From NCBI GenBank assembly GCA_034658655.1, contig JAYEFQ010000138.1, forward strand, positions 5,061 through 69,060: a DNA stretch of 64,000 nucleotides. Reading direction: 5' to 3'. The DNA is from JAQIBY01 sp034658655. Its GTDB lineage: Bacteria > Bacteroidota > Bacteroidia > Bacteroidales > ML635J-15. A program made the translations under genes and the position numbers. Position 1 is the stretch's first letter. Every line of letters starts with the position of its first letter. Below the pieces are notes generated by a model that was not told where the DNA came from, did not search any database, and worked only from the letters and a program-made list of their open reading frames with translations. This document shows, in pieces, positions 27,667-36,224 of this stretch.

Positions 27667-28794
27667 TTATCTCGCAGTACGGACCGTATAGATTTTTCCG
27701 GGAAGAGCATCTATTACCGATTTCATTTCCAATGAAAGTAAACTAAGCGACAGATCTGCAATATTTAACCGGCTAATATTTTTCAGTTGGTCTAAATCAC
27801 AATATTCTTTTTCACTAATAATATTGAACAGTATTTTTTCATTTTCATCGAGAGAAACATCAAAGGCAATATCTTTTTGCTTATGATCATTCTCTTTATT
27901 TGCTGACCATCCCATATGGTACAATAGATCATCTACCCCTTCAATAAGGGCGGCACGATTTGTTTTAATAAGATGATTACATCCTTGGGAAACTTTATCC
28001 CCTGGTTTCCCGGGGAAAGCAAAAACATCCCGATTATAAGAATTTGCAACATCTGCAGTAACCATTGCCCCACCTTTTTTTGCTGATTCGACAACAACAA
28101 GTGCATCTGACAAACCAGCAACAATTCGATTTCTTTTTACAAAATTTTTCTTATCCCGCTTTGCAACCGTAGGATATTCTGAAATTAGCGTTCCACCAGA
28201 TGCTTTAATTGCCTCAGCATGTTCTCGATGCGATGCAGGATAAATAATATCAAATCCATGACCTAGCACTGCCCATGTTATTAAGTCATTTTCCATTGCA
28301 GCGAGATGTGCATTAACATCAATTCCATAAGCCAACCCACTAACAATTAATGGATTCAATCCTTTTATTTTCAAATCCGCGACAAGCGAACGAGTTAACT
28401 CTTTCCCTTTTCGCGTTGCCATTCGTGTGCCAACCACCCCAATACTAATATCGTCCCAAACCGGTCGTTTTCCAAGATAATAAACCATTAAAGGCGCATC
28501 CTGACAATTTTTCAATCGTTTAGAGAAATCCTTTTCAAAAAAAGACATGGTCCCAACATCATTGGCCTCAATAAATTTCAATTCTTCTTCGGCAAGCTCC
28601 AAGGCAGTTTGTCGATAATTAAGAATATTCTCTGCAAATAATTTTCCAATGCCGGGGACTTCTCGTAAGTGGGTAGCTTTAACAGTAAAAACTTTTTCTG
28701 CTGAGCCAAAATAAGCCAGCAAATTTCGAGCAGCAACAGGACCAATTCTCGGCAACAAACTAAATGCAATTTGATAATTTAAAGCAATTTCCAT
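27667..28794 (-). CDS. dprA: DNA-processing protein DprA (Smf)
   Basis: 375 residues from ATG 28794, which gives the typical start MEIALNYQIAFSLLPRIGP; an upstream in-frame start at 28836 lies inside the neighbouring gene. The order is an N-terminal helix-hairpin-helix region (RNLLAYFG, LREVPGIGKLFAENIL), then the DprA Rossmann-like fold (GVVGTRMATRKGKELTRSL, IVSGLAYGIDVNAH, SEYPT, FVKRNRIVAGLSDALVVVE, AFPGKPGD), then a C-terminal winged helix (YCDLDQLKNISRLNIADLS). It loads RecA on incoming single-stranded DNA in natural transformation. It starts 2 bp after the upstream stop codon. Confidence 0.92.
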   Translation of the reverse strand: MEIALNYQIAFSLLPRIGPVAARNLLAYFGSAEKVFTVKATHLREVPGIGKLFAENILNYRQTALELAEEELKFIEANDVGTMSFFEKDFSKRLKNCQDAPLMVYYLGKRPVWDDISIGVVGTRMATRKGKELTRSLVADLKIKGLNPLIVSGLAYGIDVNAHLAAMENDLITWAVLGHGFDIIYPASHREHAEAIKASGGTLISEYPTVAKRDKKNFVKRNRIVAGLSDALVVVESAKKGGAMVTADVANSYNRDVFAFPGKPGDKVSQGCNHLIKTNRAALIEGVDDLLYHMGWSANKENDHKQKDIAFDVSLDENEKILFNIISEKEYCDLDQLKNISRLNIADLSLSLLSLEMKSVIDALPGKIYTVRTAR

Positions 28795-28796
28795 AA

Positions 28797-29276
28797 TTAT
28801 AATAAATAACGGACCGACAGTGCAACACCATACCAATAACCTTGATGTCCAATCAAGTTATATGCCGGTCTAAAATCAAGGCTTAAATTTAATGGAAATT
28901 CTTCAAAATAATAATTAATTCCAATTTGTAAATCTGGACCAAAAACAAAATGTCGAATCTGCTGTTGATCATAATCTGGATACCAGTCTGTATTTTTATG
29001 TCCTGAAACATAGGCGAAATGTGCCCCTACACCAAAAAACACTGACATTTTCTTATTATCAAGAAATCCGGGAATTCGATATTGAGCAAAAGCCAAAACC
29101 ATAGGATCATAACGGTAAAAGCATAAAAGCCCCTCGAAACTAAATTGTGAGTTTGTACGATATTGGTAAGATACGCCTTGAAGAATCCCAAGTCGAATTC
29201 CTAGCGCATGCTGCCTGACTTGTGCCTCCAAACAAATAGAGGAAATTAGACACAAAATCAGGACTGTTTTTTTCAT
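28797..29276 (-). CDS. Secreted or outer-membrane protein of unknown function
   Basis: 159 residues with signal peptide KKTVLILCLISSICLEAQ. The mature part alternates aromatic and polar residues (YQYRTNSQFSFEGLLCFYRY, AHFAYVSGHKNT, LNLSLDFRPAYN) and ends SVRYLL, the look of a small eight-stranded outer-membrane beta-barrel. No specific family is recognised. It sits between the 2-TM protein and dprA in a compact same-strand run (proline dehydrogenase, 29748; this gene; dprA). Confidence 0.7.
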   Translation of the reverse strand: MKKTVLILCLISSICLEAQVRQHALGIRLGILQGVSYQYRTNSQFSFEGLLCFYRYDPMVLAFAQYRIPGFLDNKKMSVFFGVGAHFAYVSGHKNTDWYPDYDQQQIRHFVFGPDLQIGINYYFEEFPLNLSLDFRPAYNLIGHQGYWYGVALSVRYLL

Positions 29277-29290
29277 ATATAAAAGTTATT

Positions 29291-29746
29291 TTAACGAGCA
29301 AGCCGATTAAGAATTTCCAACATGTCTCTACGTTCAGACTTTTTTAAAGAAGCCAAACTAATTGGTCTGTACTTTGATAAGCCACGATCAGTTTGCTGAT
29401 ACAATATTATAGATGTACGTAAACCGAAATTGGTTGTCTTTACTTTATATTTAATAAATTCTTGTTTGGGAATTTCAATAGAATATGTGCCATAAAGAAA
29501 TGGCTGCAAAGGCATATATCGCAGAATAATTTTCGAACCATCGGGACTAAAAAAGATGTAATTATATCCTTTCAGAAAAAAGAAAACCATTCCAATAAAA
29601 AACAGTAGGCTCCAATATAATGGAAATCGGTGTGCTTCATCCCAATTTAACACAAATGACAAAACAAGTATTGCGAGATAAAACAATACTGCAATCATAA
29701 ATCCAAAACGGATTCTCGTTGCCAACTCCTTATTATTAATTATCAT
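29291..29746 (-). CDS. Two-helix membrane protein with PH-like domain
   Basis: 151 residues. Two transmembrane helices (FGFMIAVLFYLAILVLSFVL and YWSLLFFIGMVFFFLKGY) are followed by a beta-rich domain (YIFFSPDGSKIILRYMP, GTYSIEIPKQEFIKYKVK, TSIILYQQTDRGLSKYRPIS) ending in a helix (SERRDMLEILNRLA), like bacterial PH or DUF304-type modules. Function unknown. It starts 1 bp after the proline dehydrogenase stop codon, so it is probably co-transcribed with it. Confidence 0.65.
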   Translation of the reverse strand: MIINNKELATRIRFGFMIAVLFYLAILVLSFVLNWDEAHRFPLYWSLLFFIGMVFFFLKGYNYIFFSPDGSKIILRYMPLQPFLYGTYSIEIPKQEFIKYKVKTTNFGLRTSIILYQQTDRGLSKYRPISLASLKKSERRDMLEILNRLAR

Positions 29747-29747
29747 A

Positions 29748-30899
29748 TTAAATAGATTTACGTCGTTTCAATTCTTCTTTTAAAATTTTCAATTCCTTGC
29801 TTGCCTGCTCAGAAACAGAAGAATTCTCCTCTGCCCTTCGCATTAAATAGGGCATCACATGTTTTACAGGACCATAAGGCACATATTTTGCAACACGATA
29901 TTCCATTTTTGCTAATCCAAAACTTAAATCATCACTCATGCCGTATAACTGAACAAAATAAATGTTTTTATTTCGTTTATCCAATTGTTTTCTTTCCATT
30001 AATTCAGCAAGGAATTGACATGATTCCTGATTATGTGTTCCATTAAATATTGAAACGAGATCAATATTTTCAACGCAAATCTCCAAGGCTTTATTATAAG
30101 CGCTATCCGTTTCTTGTTTTGTAGGATAAATTGGTGATGCACGATTCATTTTTTTTGCAATCGCTCGCTCCTTTTCCATATACGCTCCGCGAACGAGTTT
30201 AATCCCAAGGAAATAGTTTGATTTTCGCGCATCTTTTAGCAAACGATCCATATATTTCAGTCTGTCCACACGATACATTTGCAAGGTTTGAAACACGATT
30301 GCTTTTTCTTTATTAAATCGCCGCATTCCTTCTTCAACAACCTGATCAATCAAAGGTTGCCAAGCCACTTCTTCAGCATCAACAAGAATTGGGACATCAA
30401 ATCGCACCGCATGCTCAAATAATTGTAATAATCGGATTCTGAATTTCGAAATTTCTGCCTGCAAGTTCTCACGATTTTCTTGACTTAAAACCCATTCGTA
30501 AGACATTGCACTAGGCTTAAACACAGCAAATGGAACATGCTCGTGCTTTCCTGCAAACTCAATTGACCGCATGGTTTCATCAATAGCATTTTGAATTGCT
30601 TCATCGGAATTGCCACCCTCGACAGAATAATCCAAAATACTTTCTACCTGATATTTTGCCATTCGATGAATTACTTTTTGACATGCTTCCAAAGATTTTC
30701 CACCCACAAAATGTCCATACACATTCGGTTTTACTGCCCATCCAATAGGAATTCTTAAAAAAAGCGCCATTTTTAAAACATGCTGTAAAACATAGGATAG
30801 ATATTTTAATCTAAAAACGCTAAAAACGAAAATTGCACGTTTCAATTCTCTAATTGTCTTATAATCAAAAACATTTTCTGTACTTAAATTTTTTTTCAT
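29748..30899 (-). CDS. Proline dehydrogenase family protein
   Basis: 383 residues forming a PRODH TIM barrel. Visible motifs are SILDYSVEG near the N-terminus, VDAEEVAWQP (substrate/FAD region), FQTLQMYRVDRL (FAD-binding), FLGIKLVRGAYMEKER (the PRODH signature, with Arg and Tyr at the proline site) and YVQLYGMSDDLS (family QLLGM region). It oxidises L-proline to pyrroline-5-carboxylate with FAD and passes electrons to quinones. It is a stand-alone enzyme of the Bacteroidota type, without the P5C dehydrogenase half of PutA. Confidence 0.85.
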   Translation of the reverse strand: MKKNLSTENVFDYKTIRELKRAIFVFSVFRLKYLSYVLQHVLKMALFLRIPIGWAVKPNVYGHFVGGKSLEACQKVIHRMAKYQVESILDYSVEGGNSDEAIQNAIDETMRSIEFAGKHEHVPFAVFKPSAMSYEWVLSQENRENLQAEISKFRIRLLQLFEHAVRFDVPILVDAEEVAWQPLIDQVVEEGMRRFNKEKAIVFQTLQMYRVDRLKYMDRLLKDARKSNYFLGIKLVRGAYMEKERAIAKKMNRASPIYPTKQETDSAYNKALEICVENIDLVSIFNGTHNQESCQFLAELMERKQLDKRNKNIYFVQLYGMSDDLSFGLAKMEYRVAKYVPYGPVKHVMPYLMRRAEENSSVSEQASKELKILKEELKRRKSI

Positions 30900-30922
30900 T
30901 TAATTTTTTTTAGTAATTTGCC

Positions 30923-30930
30923 CAAAATTA
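30923..30930 (-). promoter_or_regulatory. Candidate -7 promoter box for the proline dehydrogenase operon
   Basis: TAATTTTG on the minus strand matches TAnnTTTG, 23 nt upstream of the ATG at 30899. No TTTG was found at the -33 distance. Confidence 0.35.
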
Positions 30931-31001
30931 AACAGGAAAATGCTTCTGTTGTTGATTTTTTTTACTACTTTAGTCAATAATTTAAAAAAAGTGTCAAATG
31001 T

Positions 31002-31034
31002 TTTGTGATATTTCCCAAAATAAAGATACTTTTG
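31002..31034 (+). promoter_or_regulatory. Bacteroidota-type promoter of the lipoprotein gene
   Basis: TTTG at 31002-31005, 21 nt, then TACTTTTG at 31027-31034. Both boxes match the Bacteroidota consensus (TTTG / TAnnTTTG) with accepted spacing. It predicts a leader of about 32 nt before the ATG at 31073. This is the best full promoter match in the window. Confidence 0.65.
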
Positions 31035-31072
31035 TATGAATAGAAACGAACTGTGATTAAACCTGATATCAG

Positions 31073-31861
31073 ATGAACACAAAAAAATCTACCATTTTAT
31101 TGGTTTTGCTAAGTGCAATAATTCTACCCTTATTTACTGGGTGTTTTGGTGTAGGAGAAGACGATCCGTTTATTTCTCTACGAACGCGTAAAGCCAGAAT
31201 AACAGGCAACTGGGAGGTTAGCGCCTATTATAAAAACGTAAAGCAAATTTCCGGAATTAACAATAATACTGTCCAAAGAGTAATTACTGACGTACAAGGA
31301 GAAGAGTGGCTTGAAACAACAACAACTATTGGAAGTGAAAGCGATCCGGTTGAAGTTGAAGGCGTTGTGCTACAAAATGAAATGTCGTTTGATAAAAATG
31401 GGTATTTCACTTTAATTTATGAATACCAGATTGTTGAAGTCGTAGTTGATGACGAAACCTTAGAAGCAACGACAACCACATATACGGTGAAAGAAACCAT
31501 GGACGGAACCTGGAACTTTTTAGGTCGTATTGACGACTATTCGAATAAAGAAAGACTCTCTCTTGTAGTCATGAATTCAAGAATACTTCATACCACAGTT
31601 ACAGAGATTCAAACAGATGACTTTGAAGAGGAACCCGAGCAAACAACAGAAGTTGATGCTTGGACATATAGCTATGCAAATGGTGAAATGAGTGAAATCT
31701 GGGAACTTGATATGTTAAAAAAATCTGAAGTACATATGTATCAAGACTTAAATAATTTTTATCAATCAAGTGATGATGCTGCCGGAACATCATATACAGA
31801 AGTTGGTTACCAGCAAAAAACCTTACTTGAAAAAAGCGCAGAAACAAACGAAAACGAATAA
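31073..31861 (+). CDS. Predicted lipoprotein, lipocalin-like
   Basis: 262 residues. Signal peptide with lipobox (LVLLSAIILPLFTGC, Cys about 24). The mature region begins with an acidic patch (GVGEDDPFISLR) and RITGNWEVSAYYKN, the opening typical of Bacteroidota lipocalin-like domains that measure fit between a strand-rich barrel and a ligand. It is rich in Thr and Glu, ending KSAETNENE. No enzymatic motif. It has its own promoter and a strong terminator, so it is a single-gene unit. Confidence 0.75.
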   Translation: MNTKKSTILLVLLSAIILPLFTGCFGVGEDDPFISLRTRKARITGNWEVSAYYKNVKQISGINNNTVQRVITDVQGEEWLETTTTIGSESDPVEVEGVVLQNEMSFDKNGYFTLIYEYQIVEVVVDDETLEATTTTYTVKETMDGTWNFLGRIDDYSNKERLSLVVMNSRILHTTVTEIQTDDFEEEPEQTTEVDAWTYSYANGEMSEIWELDMLKKSEVHMYQDLNNFYQSSDDAAGTSYTEVGYQQKTLLEKSAETNENE

Positions 31862-31882
31862 TAAAAATATTACACCAATAAT

Positions 31883-31913
31883 AAAAAAGGTTGAGAATTT
31901 CTCAACCTTTTTT
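31883..31913. terminator. Bidirectional terminator overlapping the glycosyltransferase stop codon
   Basis: AAAAAAGGTTGAGA and TCTCAACCTTTTTT form a 14-bp perfect stem with a 3-nt loop and T runs on both strands. It ends the lipoprotein gene and includes the last codons of the convergent glycosyltransferase gene (stop at 31902-31904). Confidence 0.85.
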
Positions 31914-33002
31914 TATTTGCAATAAATTCAAAACCAATTGCTTTAATCTATCCTTACTGCTTGACATTGCAGGGTGAGACCATTTACCGCAATGTTCAGG
32001 TTCTAATTGCACATTTTCACTAAAAGCATTCTGCGAGATTGCTTTAAAATTATAATGATCCATAAAATAATTAGCCAAATACTCTTGTTCCGTTTGCCCA
32101 GGGGTTGGAATAATGATGGCTTTGCGTCCCATTTCAAACAAATCCATTAAGGTTGAATATCCAGAACGACAGATTAACACAGGAGCTGCTTTCATTAATT
32201 CAGACAATGTTTCAGATGGCAAATGGCTAATGATTTTCACTGAACCTACCTGATTTTGTACTGCTGAATCAGGCTTACCTGACACAATTAATACTGACTT
32301 TGTCTCATTTTTAAATCGCTTAACCAGTTTTGTTTCTAAAATTGTACGTTGTGGTTCAGGACCCGATATTACCGCAAGTACATCAGGAATTTCATCAGGA
32401 ATTTCGTCATATGAACGAGGGAAACGACTTAAAACACCGACATAATGATGCGGAAAGTCAAAATGATTCATTGAATGAGCCAAAATACCTGTTAGCCCCT
32501 GCTGTTCCATGTCAGGAATTAGGCAAAGTTGATAATTTTTGATAATTTTTTTATGAATATAGCGTACTAGTGGCTGTAAACCTTTTAAATAATTAGGCAT
32601 TATGACATTTATTTGATGTGTCACATAAACTGAAGGGACTGATTTATTATGCATTCCGAAACGATTATCAGAAATAATTAAATCTGGAGCTTTGTTTTCA
32701 CAATAAGCCTTCAACCATTTATACTCTTTTCGCATCCCACGGAACATCGCAGGTGCCTGTGCAATAAGGCGAAACATAAGTAATGGATGTTTGCTGTAGC
32801 GAATATCAAATCCAGAAATACGATGCATTTGAAGTTTTGGAAATTCATGCATTAATAACTCATAAGCTTGTCCGCCAGTAGCTATTTCAACTTCACAACC
32901 CAAGTTGAGAAACTCCTGAATAAGTGGAGTCATTCGTGTCGCATGACCCAAGCCCCAATCTAATGGTGCGAATAAAACCTTATGTGATTTGTTTTTTGTC
33001 AT
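31902..33002 (-). CDS. Glycosyltransferase, GT-B fold (MurG/GT28-like)
   Basis: 366 residues from ATG 33002 (TKNKSHKVLFAPLDWGLGHATR); the frame is open further upstream to 33095, but that part runs through an inverted repeat and is probably leader. The N-terminal GLGHATRMTPLI is the glycine loop of GT-B enzymes. The C-terminal domain has LICRSGYSTLMDLFEMGRKAI and PTPGQTEQEYLAN, the nucleotide-sugar site as in MurG and related UDP-glycosyltransferases. Donor and acceptor are unknown; the relation to MurG is at fold level only. It is cytosolic or membrane-associated. Confidence 0.8.
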   Translation of the reverse strand: MTKNKSHKVLFAPLDWGLGHATRMTPLIQEFLNLGCEVEIATGGQAYELLMHEFPKLQMHRISGFDIRYSKHPLLMFRLIAQAPAMFRGMRKEYKWLKAYCENKAPDLIISDNRFGMHNKSVPSVYVTHQINVIMPNYLKGLQPLVRYIHKKIIKNYQLCLIPDMEQQGLTGILAHSMNHFDFPHHYVGVLSRFPRSYDEIPDEIPDVLAVISGPEPQRTILETKLVKRFKNETKSVLIVSGKPDSAVQNQVGSVKIISHLPSETLSELMKAAPVLICRSGYSTLMDLFEMGRKAIIIPTPGQTEQEYLANYFMDHYNFKAISQNAFSENVQLEPEHCGKWSHPAMSSSKDRLKQLVLNLLQIKKG

Positions 33003-33013
33003 TTCATTAAATA

Positions 33014-33137
33014 GTCTTTGCAAGAAAACGCCAAATACTGCGTTATTCTCGTTTTTGAAACAATCATTTAGAAAACGTAAACTCCTTGGTTTCAAAAACT
33101 TTGAAAGCCTTGTCTTTGACGTTTTCTTATCAAAGAC
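33014..33137. repeat. Nested inverted repeats upstream of the glycosyltransferase gene
   Basis: Outer arms GTCTTTGCAAGAAAACG (33014-33030) and CGTTTTCTTATCAAAGAC (33120-33137) are near-perfect inverted copies. An inner pair GTTTTTGAAAC (33051-33061) and GTTTCAAAAAC (33089-33099) is an exact 11-bp inverted repeat. The whole could form a long branched hairpin in the leader of the minus-strand gene starting at 33002. The rest of the gap to 33350 holds a further 7-bp hairpin (33157-33177) and no gene I can support. Confidence 0.7.
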
Positions 33138-33350
33138 TTAAAAATTAGGAGTTTTCTTGCTGACACTAAATCAGCAATCCCTATCAATAAATCTCAACTT
33201 GAAAACCTGCATTCGTCCATCTTACAATACACAGAATCAAAATTGCATACTTTCGCATTTTCAGGTTAAAAATTCATGACTAAGGAACGCCCCAATCGTC
33301 TGGATTTCACCTGATCAAACACTATATCATCAAATAAAAAAGTAACCATC

Positions 33351-34532
33351 TTAAATTAACACTTTTAGTTGTGCATCAGGATGCAGAACATCCCGCTTTA
33401 ATTGTTTCATTTCAATCAAATTCAACCCTGGGCGCTTTCCAACAGCAATTTCACCAAACTCATTTGACCATCCCAAGGCATTGGCAGCATTATAAGTCGC
33501 CATAGCAATTAAATCCTGCAAGCGTAAATCCGGAAATTTTTCTTGCATAAACTTCATTTCATCAAAAACAGATAAGTTTGGAGCTGATAACAAAGAATCT
33601 GTTCCCAAACAAATATTTAACTGATGCTTCATGAGCATATGAATCGGAGGAAGAACTCCCGAAATATTATCATTTGAACGTGGGCAAAGCACAAAGCTAA
33701 GATTAACTAACTGATTTTCTGCCCATTGCTTTAATCTCACAATTTCGTGGTCAGTGATATGAATATTATGAACCAACAAAAGCTGTTTGACATTTTTTAG
33801 TATCTCTCCCTGTCCATCAACAAAATCAGGACTAGTAAAAGCGGGCTGAAACTCGGGGTTTATGTTTCGATAAAATCGACTTAGTGGATTCTCCGAATCG
33901 TTTAGACATTTCTCAAACTCACTTTCTCTAAAATGCAAACTGCTAAATTCTGGACTATCAAAATACCTTTGAATTACAGAAAGCCCAGCACTGGATATCG
34001 CATAAGGTGAATGAAAAGACGGAAAAATGGCCAAGTCTGCAAAATTTGATTTACAAAGCCGGTAAACATCCGCTTGCTTTACCGCTTGCTCAGCATCTAA
34101 AGGAAAAAACTCAAAAAATGTTTTTGACGCTATCCGATTATTAGCTCGTTTGGAAGAAAAGCTAAGCGATGAATTTGCAATGTCTGCAAAGGCTTTCGTT
34201 CCCTGAAATTGCATTTGCCGTAGCACTTTTTTAATTTCTTTTTCATCTGGCAAGGCATTTGAGATTCTTAAGTTGATTACATATTTAACAAAATCTAAAA
34301 TTCCACCTTTTGCCTGATAGCACTTTCGAGGAATTGATAATTCAGTATGAGTATGGGCATTAATTAATCCCGGGATAATCATCCCTGAATGATATTCCAT
34401 ACCAGCAATTTCCTGAGATTTAAAATTCTCCTCACTCACAGAGAGAATTTCACCATCATCTGAAGTAATGATTAACGGATTTTGGATATATTTTGTCCCT
34501 GTAAAGGCAATATTTGCAGCAAATTTTCTCAT
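33351..34532 (-). CDS. Amidohydrolase superfamily deaminase-like protein
   Basis: 393 residues. It shows the metallohydrolase signature: LINAHTHTELS (HxH metal ligands), the strand HFRESEFEKC in the middle, LVHNIHITDHEIV, CPRSNDNISG and LGTDSLLSAPNLSVFDEM (Asp ligand), ending VGKRPGLNLIEMK. This order matches the SSNA/TRZ/aminofutalosine deaminase branch that deaminates adenine- or guanine-like rings; which substrate is used cannot be told. The ATG overlaps the previous stop codon (ATGA), so it is the last gene of the operon starting with the MlaE-type permease. Confidence 0.8.
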   Translation of the reverse strand: MRKFAANIAFTGTKYIQNPLIITSDDGEILSVSEENFKSQEIAGMEYHSGMIIPGLINAHTHTELSIPRKCYQAKGGILDFVKYVINLRISNALPDEKEIKKVLRQMQFQGTKAFADIANSSLSFSSKRANNRIASKTFFEFFPLDAEQAVKQADVYRLCKSNFADLAIFPSFHSPYAISSAGLSVIQRYFDSPEFSSLHFRESEFEKCLNDSENPLSRFYRNINPEFQPAFTSPDFVDGQGEILKNVKQLLLVHNIHITDHEIVRLKQWAENQLVNLSFVLCPRSNDNISGVLPPIHMLMKHQLNICLGTDSLLSAPNLSVFDEMKFMQEKFPDLRLQDLIAMATYNAANALGWSNEFGEIAVGKRPGLNLIEMKQLKRDVLHPDAQLKVLI

Positions 34533-35101
34533 GATTTATCATTGGAAACATAATTATAATTAATCTGCGTTTCCACATTCGACTTATTTTTTGATTTAGA
34601 TTGACATGAATCGCACACTTGTTGTCCTGTTTTCATGGGCTTTCCACAATAAATACAAACCGGTTTTGTAATATTTTTCTCAAAACGCTTCATGTCATTA
34701 TTTACAAATATTTCAAGTGTCCGCCTAACCATGCCATTCACTATTAGTGTCGAAAATCCGTAAAGGACAACAAAAGCAATCGCTCCAATGCCAAGACTTA
34801 GCATAATTGAGCCTTGCGCCATGAACAAGCTAGCAAATAGCACAAGAATAATTGTCAACAACACAGGCATCATATCGATAGAATATTTAAGCTGTGCATC
34901 ATCATGCTTTAGTGTAACGGCAAAGCTCATAAAGCCAAACACATGATTCAACCTAAAGCGAATTTCATTTCTATCGCTTTCAGTATCATTATATTTTTGT
35001 TTAATAAAATCTCTTAAGTGAAAAAAATCTGTTTGTCTAAATCGATAATTTGGATGTTCAAGCGCAGAGAATTTTGCAGAAAATTGAAATGGAAACGCCA
35101 T
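34529..35101 (-). CDS. Membrane protein with C-terminal zinc ribbon
   Basis: 190 residues. An N-terminal soluble part (LRDFIKQKYNDTESDRNEIRF region) precedes two helices (IDMMPVLLTIILVLFASLFM, LSLGIGAIAFVVLYGFSTLI). A cytoplasmic C-terminus carries a CXXC...CXXC zinc ribbon (VCIYCGKPMKTGQQVCDSC). It resembles no named family known to me. Its stop overlaps the amidohydrolase ATG by 4 bp and its start shares a base with the DUF4296 stop codon, so translation is coupled. Confidence 0.75.
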   Translation of the reverse strand: MAFPFQFSAKFSALEHPNYRFRQTDFFHLRDFIKQKYNDTESDRNEIRFRLNHVFGFMSFAVTLKHDDAQLKYSIDMMPVLLTIILVLFASLFMAQGSIMLSLGIGAIAFVVLYGFSTLIVNGMVRRTLEIFVNNDMKRFEKNITKPVCIYCGKPMKTGQQVCDSCQSKSKNKSNVETQINYNYVSNDKS

Positions 35102-35475
35102 TAAAAATCCTCCTGAAGTTTCTGAGTTAACTCACCTTGCTCTTTATTCAAACGTGCAAGTACCTTATCATACACTTCATCCAGCGTGGTAATATCATTT
35201 AAGACATAATAACGAATTGTTTCATTAAAATCACCCGCATTCCGATTATATTTTGCAAACATTGACTGGTACAGGTTGTATCTGGAATAAACACCTCTAG
35301 GGTCAACAACATTCGTGGTCAATGATGCATCAATTAAATGAATATCATGAAACATCATAACAAGCGTATCCTGAGCAATCATATTTTCGGGTTTCGGTGT
35401 TTGATCTGGTTTTGAGCCACATGAGCTAATTATCCCAATCAAAAACAAAAGGACAGCTATATTAAATAATCTCAT
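35101..35475 (-). CDS. DUF4296 lipoprotein
   Basis: 124 residues. Signal peptide with lipobox (FLIGIISSC, Cys about 19), then the DUF4296 pattern (MIAQDTLVMMFHDIHLIDAS, YSRYNLYQSMFAKYNRN, FNETIRYYV). Members are Bacteroidota-specific lipoproteins of unknown role. Placed between the MlaF-like ATPase (4-bp overlap) and the zinc-ribbon protein, it may be an accessory of lipid transport at the envelope; this is context inference. Confidence 0.8.
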   Translation of the reverse strand: MRLFNIAVLLFLIGIISSCGSKPDQTPKPENMIAQDTLVMMFHDIHLIDASLTTNVVDPRGVYSRYNLYQSMFAKYNRNAGDFNETIRYYVLNDITTLDEVYDKVLARLNKEQGELTQKLQEDF

Positions 35476-36224
35476 TGTCTTTGTTTTAAAAGTTTTGCCA
35501 TTTCAGATGCAAAAACGAATTCATTAAATGCCTCGCTATCAGAATTAAACATCTCTTTACTTGTGCCTTCCCACGCTTTAACACCTTTATTAAGAAATAA
35601 AATATTTTCACCAATTTGCATGAGTGAATTCATATCATGTGTATTGATAATTGTTGTAATATTAAATTCTTTGGTAATATCTGAGATTAAGTCATCGATT
35701 TTAAGTGAAGTTTTAGGATCCAAGCCTGAATTTGGCTCATCACAAAACAAATATTTCGGATTTAATACAATTGCTCTTGCAATGGCAGCCCTTTTTTGCA
35801 TTCCCCCAGACAATTCACCGGGAAACAAATGATTTGTACCTTCGATACCAACTCTTTCAAGGCATTGATCAACCCGCATTTGTTTCTCCATTTTACTTTG
35901 TTTTCCAAACATATTTAAGGGAAACATTACATTATCCTGAATTGTTTCTGATGTAAACAGTGCACTACTTTGAAAAATCATACCAATTTCTTTACGGATT
36001 TTCTTTTTCACATTAAAACTCGCCTGACTATAATTTTTATCTCCATAAAAAACACTCCCCTCATCCGGTTGATGCAAGCCAACAATACATTTTAGCAATA
36101 CTGTTTTTCCACTACCACTTTGTCCAATAATAAGATTTGTTTTACCTTCATAGAATTCAGCAGAAACCTCGTGCAATATTTTCACGCCGGAAAATGATTT
36201 TATTATATTTTCAATTCTTATCAT
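35472..36224 (-). CDS. mlaF: ABC transporter ATP-binding protein, MlaF type
   Basis: 250 residues with all ATPase motifs: Walker A GQSGSGKTVLLK, Q-loop MIFQSSALF, signature LSGGMQKRAAIARAI, Walker B YLFCDEPNSGLDP and H-loop NTHDM. The LSGGMQKR form and short size are typical of MlaF/Ttg2A ATPases that drive phospholipid trafficking across the envelope with MlaE. It overlaps the MlaE-like gene by 4 bp. The usual MlaD substrate-binding protein is not in this operon. Confidence 0.88.
   Translation of the reverse strand: MIRIENIIKSFSGVKILHEVSAEFYEGKTNLIIGQSGSGKTVLLKCIVGLHQPDEGSVFYGDKNYSQASFNVKKKIRKEIGMIFQSSALFTSETIQDNVMFPLNMFGKQSKMEKQMRVDQCLERVGIEGTNHLFPGELSGGMQKRAAIARAIVLNPKYLFCDEPNSGLDPKTSLKIDDLISDITKEFNITTIINTHDMNSLMQIGENILFLNKGVKAWEGTSKEMFNSDSEAFNEFVFASEMAKLLKQRQ

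Noticed and set aside
33351..34532. Aminofutalosine deaminase of the alternative menaquinone pathway
   Set aside because: The fold branch fits, but no other mqn gene is in the window and the motif pattern is shared by several deaminases.
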